Shown here in pieces: positions 62,233 to 64,000 of a stretch of 64,000 nucleotides of DNA. Every line of letters starts with the position of its first letter. Positions within the stretch are counted from its first letter, which is position 1. Source of the stretch: Sphingopyxis sp. QXT-31 (lineage in GTDB: Bacteria; Pseudomonadota; Alphaproteobacteria; Sphingomonadales; Sphingomonadaceae); contig NZ_CP019449.1 of assembly GCF_001984035.1 (NCBI RefSeq), forward strand, positions 434,001-498,000, in the 5' to 3' direction. Below the pieces are notes generated by a model. It was not told the DNA's origin. It worked only from the letters and a program-made list of their open reading frames with translations, and made no database searches. Position numbers and translations under genes: made by a program.

Positions 62233-62477
62233 TGCGAACTCTCCAGTCGCTCGGCTGTTGCCTTTGTGTGCCCCCCGCAAACGAGAATGCGGTTTTGAGG
62301 TTACCAAATAGTTAAAAGCGGGTTGGCAGCGTCCAGCCGATCGCCTGCACTTGGATGAGGTTTCGAGTCAATTGAACGGCGGAGTCGGAAGAGCAGTGGG
62401 CAATTCCTGCCTAGATGGCCGCTATTGCGAGGCGGCGCAAAATGCGGCAGCCTCTATTCGGCAAGAGGGGGAAACAA

Positions 62478-62930
62478 ATGAGAAATGCGAGTATATTGGC
62501 GTTGGCGCTCGTGGCAGCACCTGCTCAGGCTCAGACGGTGCCGGATCTGCCGGCGAACCCGGTCAAGGCGATCGACGGCGAGTGGTATGGTGTCGACCAC
62601 AAGATCAAGCTGTCGGTCGCAAATGGCGTGGTGACGATTGTGGAGAATGAGACTGCTGATCTCCACCTCAAAAAGATCACTGCGCCCGCGGGAACCGTTA
62701 TCGCTCGCATCACCGGCGTGGAATCCACGGGCCCCAAATCGGCGCGGTTCGTCGGCCAATGTCTCGAATTGATCGACACATCGCGTTCGGACACCATAGC
62801 CTGTCCTGGGCACGCTTTCGTGCAGTCGGCAGCCTATGGCGGCAAGCCTGGATTGATGATCAATTTCTGGACCGCCGCTTTCCTTCGCAAGGACAATATT
62901 CCCGAATATCAATGGCAATATCGGAAGTGA
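62478..62930 (+). CDS. Secreted hypothetical protein
   Basis: 150 residues. Signal peptide MRNASILALALVAAPAQA. The mature domain is beta-rich with two cysteines (VGQCLELID; TIACPGHAF) likely joined, and ends NIPEYQWQYRK. ATG 62478 has GAGGGGGAAA upstream; an in-frame start at 62415 would bury the signal peptide. Family unknown. Confidence 0.6.
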   Translation: MRNASILALALVAAPAQAQTVPDLPANPVKAIDGEWYGVDHKIKLSVANGVVTIVENETADLHLKKITAPAGTVIARITGVESTGPKSARFVGQCLELIDTSRSDTIACPGHAFVQSAAYGGKPGLMINFWTAAFLRKDNIPEYQWQYRK

Positions 62931-63137
62931 TTGACGAAGGAGCCGGGCCTAATTGCTGCGCCGCAAAACGAAGCCGCTGACGTGGATCCGACCTGATAGT
63001 TGTCCGGTTCTCGACGCAGAACAGGCGCGGACCAGCGTGCTCCGATGAAGGGTTTCCGATTTGTGTTTCGCCGGTCGGGATGCGAGAACCGGGCGCGGGC
63101 AAGCGAGCCAGCGCAGCGCGAAGATGGGGGTTTGGTG

Positions 63138-64000
63138 ATGAAATTGGATGCGCCGCGGCCGCGCGGGCAAGGGGCTAACCCAATCAGGATTAAGGCGAAG
63201 CGCGTTTCGCATTGCCGGGATATCATCGCTGCGTTTCTGCTTGCGGCCGCCGGTCCCTCCGCGGCAATCGGCGCTTCCGTGCCGCCAGCCGGTGACGGCA
63301 GCCAGGCCGACAGGGATGCTGCTGTCGCTCGAATTGCAGCGCAAGCGATCGACGCAGGTCACCCCGCCGAAGCGGCGGGCATTCTCGAAACGCTGGTGGC
63401 TCCGCGCCATCACATGCTCGCGATTTTGCCCGATTGGCATCGCGATCTGGCGCGCGCTTACGCCGCGCTCGGCCTGATCGACGGCGCCGCAGGACAGTAT
63501 CGGCTCGCCTTGGCCGTCGCGCCCGACAACGAAGCGGTCTCTCTTGGCGACGAGCTTGCGGCGATCCTTGCCAAGGAAGGGAGCGCAGACATCGTGCCGG
63601 ACACGCTGGGGCCGAACGGCGCCAAATATTTCGATCTCCATTGGGTGGACCGCGGCAACGGGACGCTCGATTTCGCGGCCGCCTTCATGCTGCCGCAGGA
63701 CGATGCCGACGGCGCGGCGTTTACGACGGCGACCTATCGTGCCGACTGCCTTACGCTCAAGTCGCAGCTGCTCGGGGGCGCCGCCTTCTCGAGTTCAGGC
63801 GCGAAGCTGCGGTCGTTCGGCGAGGGTGAGGCCGCGAAGCCGGCTAACGACCTTGCAGACCATAGTCTGAGAATGATCTGCCGTCGCGATCCGGCGCAGC
63901 AGGTGAAGCATGTGGCCGCAATCGACGGCCGCACGCTGCTCGCGCGCTACCGCGCGCAACGCGCGCAGCGGACCGCTTGGGCGCCATCCGGCAGCGAGAG
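63138..64000 (+). CDS. Secreted TPR-containing hypothetical protein, 3' end outside window
   Basis: The frame from ATG 63138 stays open to the last base (287 residues visible). After a basic N-terminus it has a signal-like segment (DIIAAFLLAAAGPSAAI), then helical TPR-like repeats (RDLARAYAALGLIDGAAGQY, RLALAVAPDNEAVSLGDELA), then a beta-rich domain with paired cysteines (YRADCLTLKSQ; LRMICRRD) like those of surface-adhesin-E-type periplasmic proteins. GGGGG lies upstream. The C-terminus is missing and function is unknown. Confidence 0.65.
   Translation, partial: MKLDAPRPRGQGANPIRIKAKRVSHCRDIIAAFLLAAAGPSAAIGASVPPAGDGSQADRDAAVARIAAQAIDAGHPAEAAGILETLVAPRHHMLAILPDWHRDLARAYAALGLIDGAAGQYRLALAVAPDNEAVSLGDELAAILAKEGSADIVPDTLGPNGAKYFDLHWVDRGNGTLDFAAAFMLPQDDADGAAFTTATYRADCLTLKSQLLGGAAFSSSGAKLRSFGEGEAAKPANDLADHSLRMICRRDPAQQVKHVAAIDGRTLLARYRAQRAQRTAWAPSGSE

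Overview
The window reads as a chromosomal piece of a high-GC alphaproteobacterium, most likely a sphingomonad (Sphingopyxis/Sphingomonas/Novosphingobium type). The support is three TonB-dependent receptors, a SciP-type CtrA inhibitor, a LOV-domain histidine kinase, a near-perfect EcfG-type stress promoter, and a dense load of secreted proteins and peptide/2-hydroxy acid catabolic genes. No rRNA, tRNA, insertion sequence or CRISPR array was found.

Region 1 (1-5535) is a tightly overlapping five-gene cassette whose first gene runs off the left edge: a DNA methyltransferase with an SPPY motif, a coiled-coil/winged-helix-like protein, a Cas4/AddB-like PD-(D/E)XK protein with four well-placed cysteines, a protein of unknown fold, and a UPF1/Dna2-like SF1 helicase. 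It looks like an anti-DNA defence or DNA-processing system in which the parts of a Dna2-type nuclease-helicase are on separate genes. It is the best candidate here for an undescribed system.

Region 2 (5641-17130) holds an unknown gene, a secreted CHAT-family protease, two paralogous winged-helix proteins, small secreted proteins, a secreted lipase-like hydrolase, a 10-residue-repeat secreted peptide and a LytS/LytTR two-component pair. Region 3 (17175-23456) is a run of secreted or envelope proteins: an aspartyl protease, four of unknown function and a TonB-dependent receptor.

Region 4 (23530-30508) is a peptide-uptake and breakdown operon (TonB receptor, proline-iminopeptidase-like hydrolase, esterase, MFS transporter, M55 D-aminopeptidase) facing a TetR regulator. 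Region 5 (30505-52973) is a larger catabolic island: D- and L-2-hydroxy acid dehydrogenases, an XRE-cupin regulator, a second TonB receptor, two beta-lactamase-fold hydrolases, an MFS carrier, a metal-dependent amidohydrolase, a DUF885 metallopeptidase, D-amino acid dehydrogenase, a Rid protein, an M81 (MlrC-type) metallopeptidase, and soxBDAG-purU. The family composition recalls microcystin-type (mlr) peptide degradation without MlrA. Three promoters share a 15-bp near-palindrome (TTTCAT-N3-TGGAAA), which ties the island into one probable regulon.

Region 6 (53637-64000) has a DUF1772-like membrane protein, an amidohydrolase, two divergent hybrid histidine kinases (one with a photoactive LOV domain) with overlapping promoters, an AhpD-family protein flanked by two homologous ~110-nt putative small RNAs, a glycine-zipper protein, SciP, and small secreted proteins. 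The last gene runs off the right edge.
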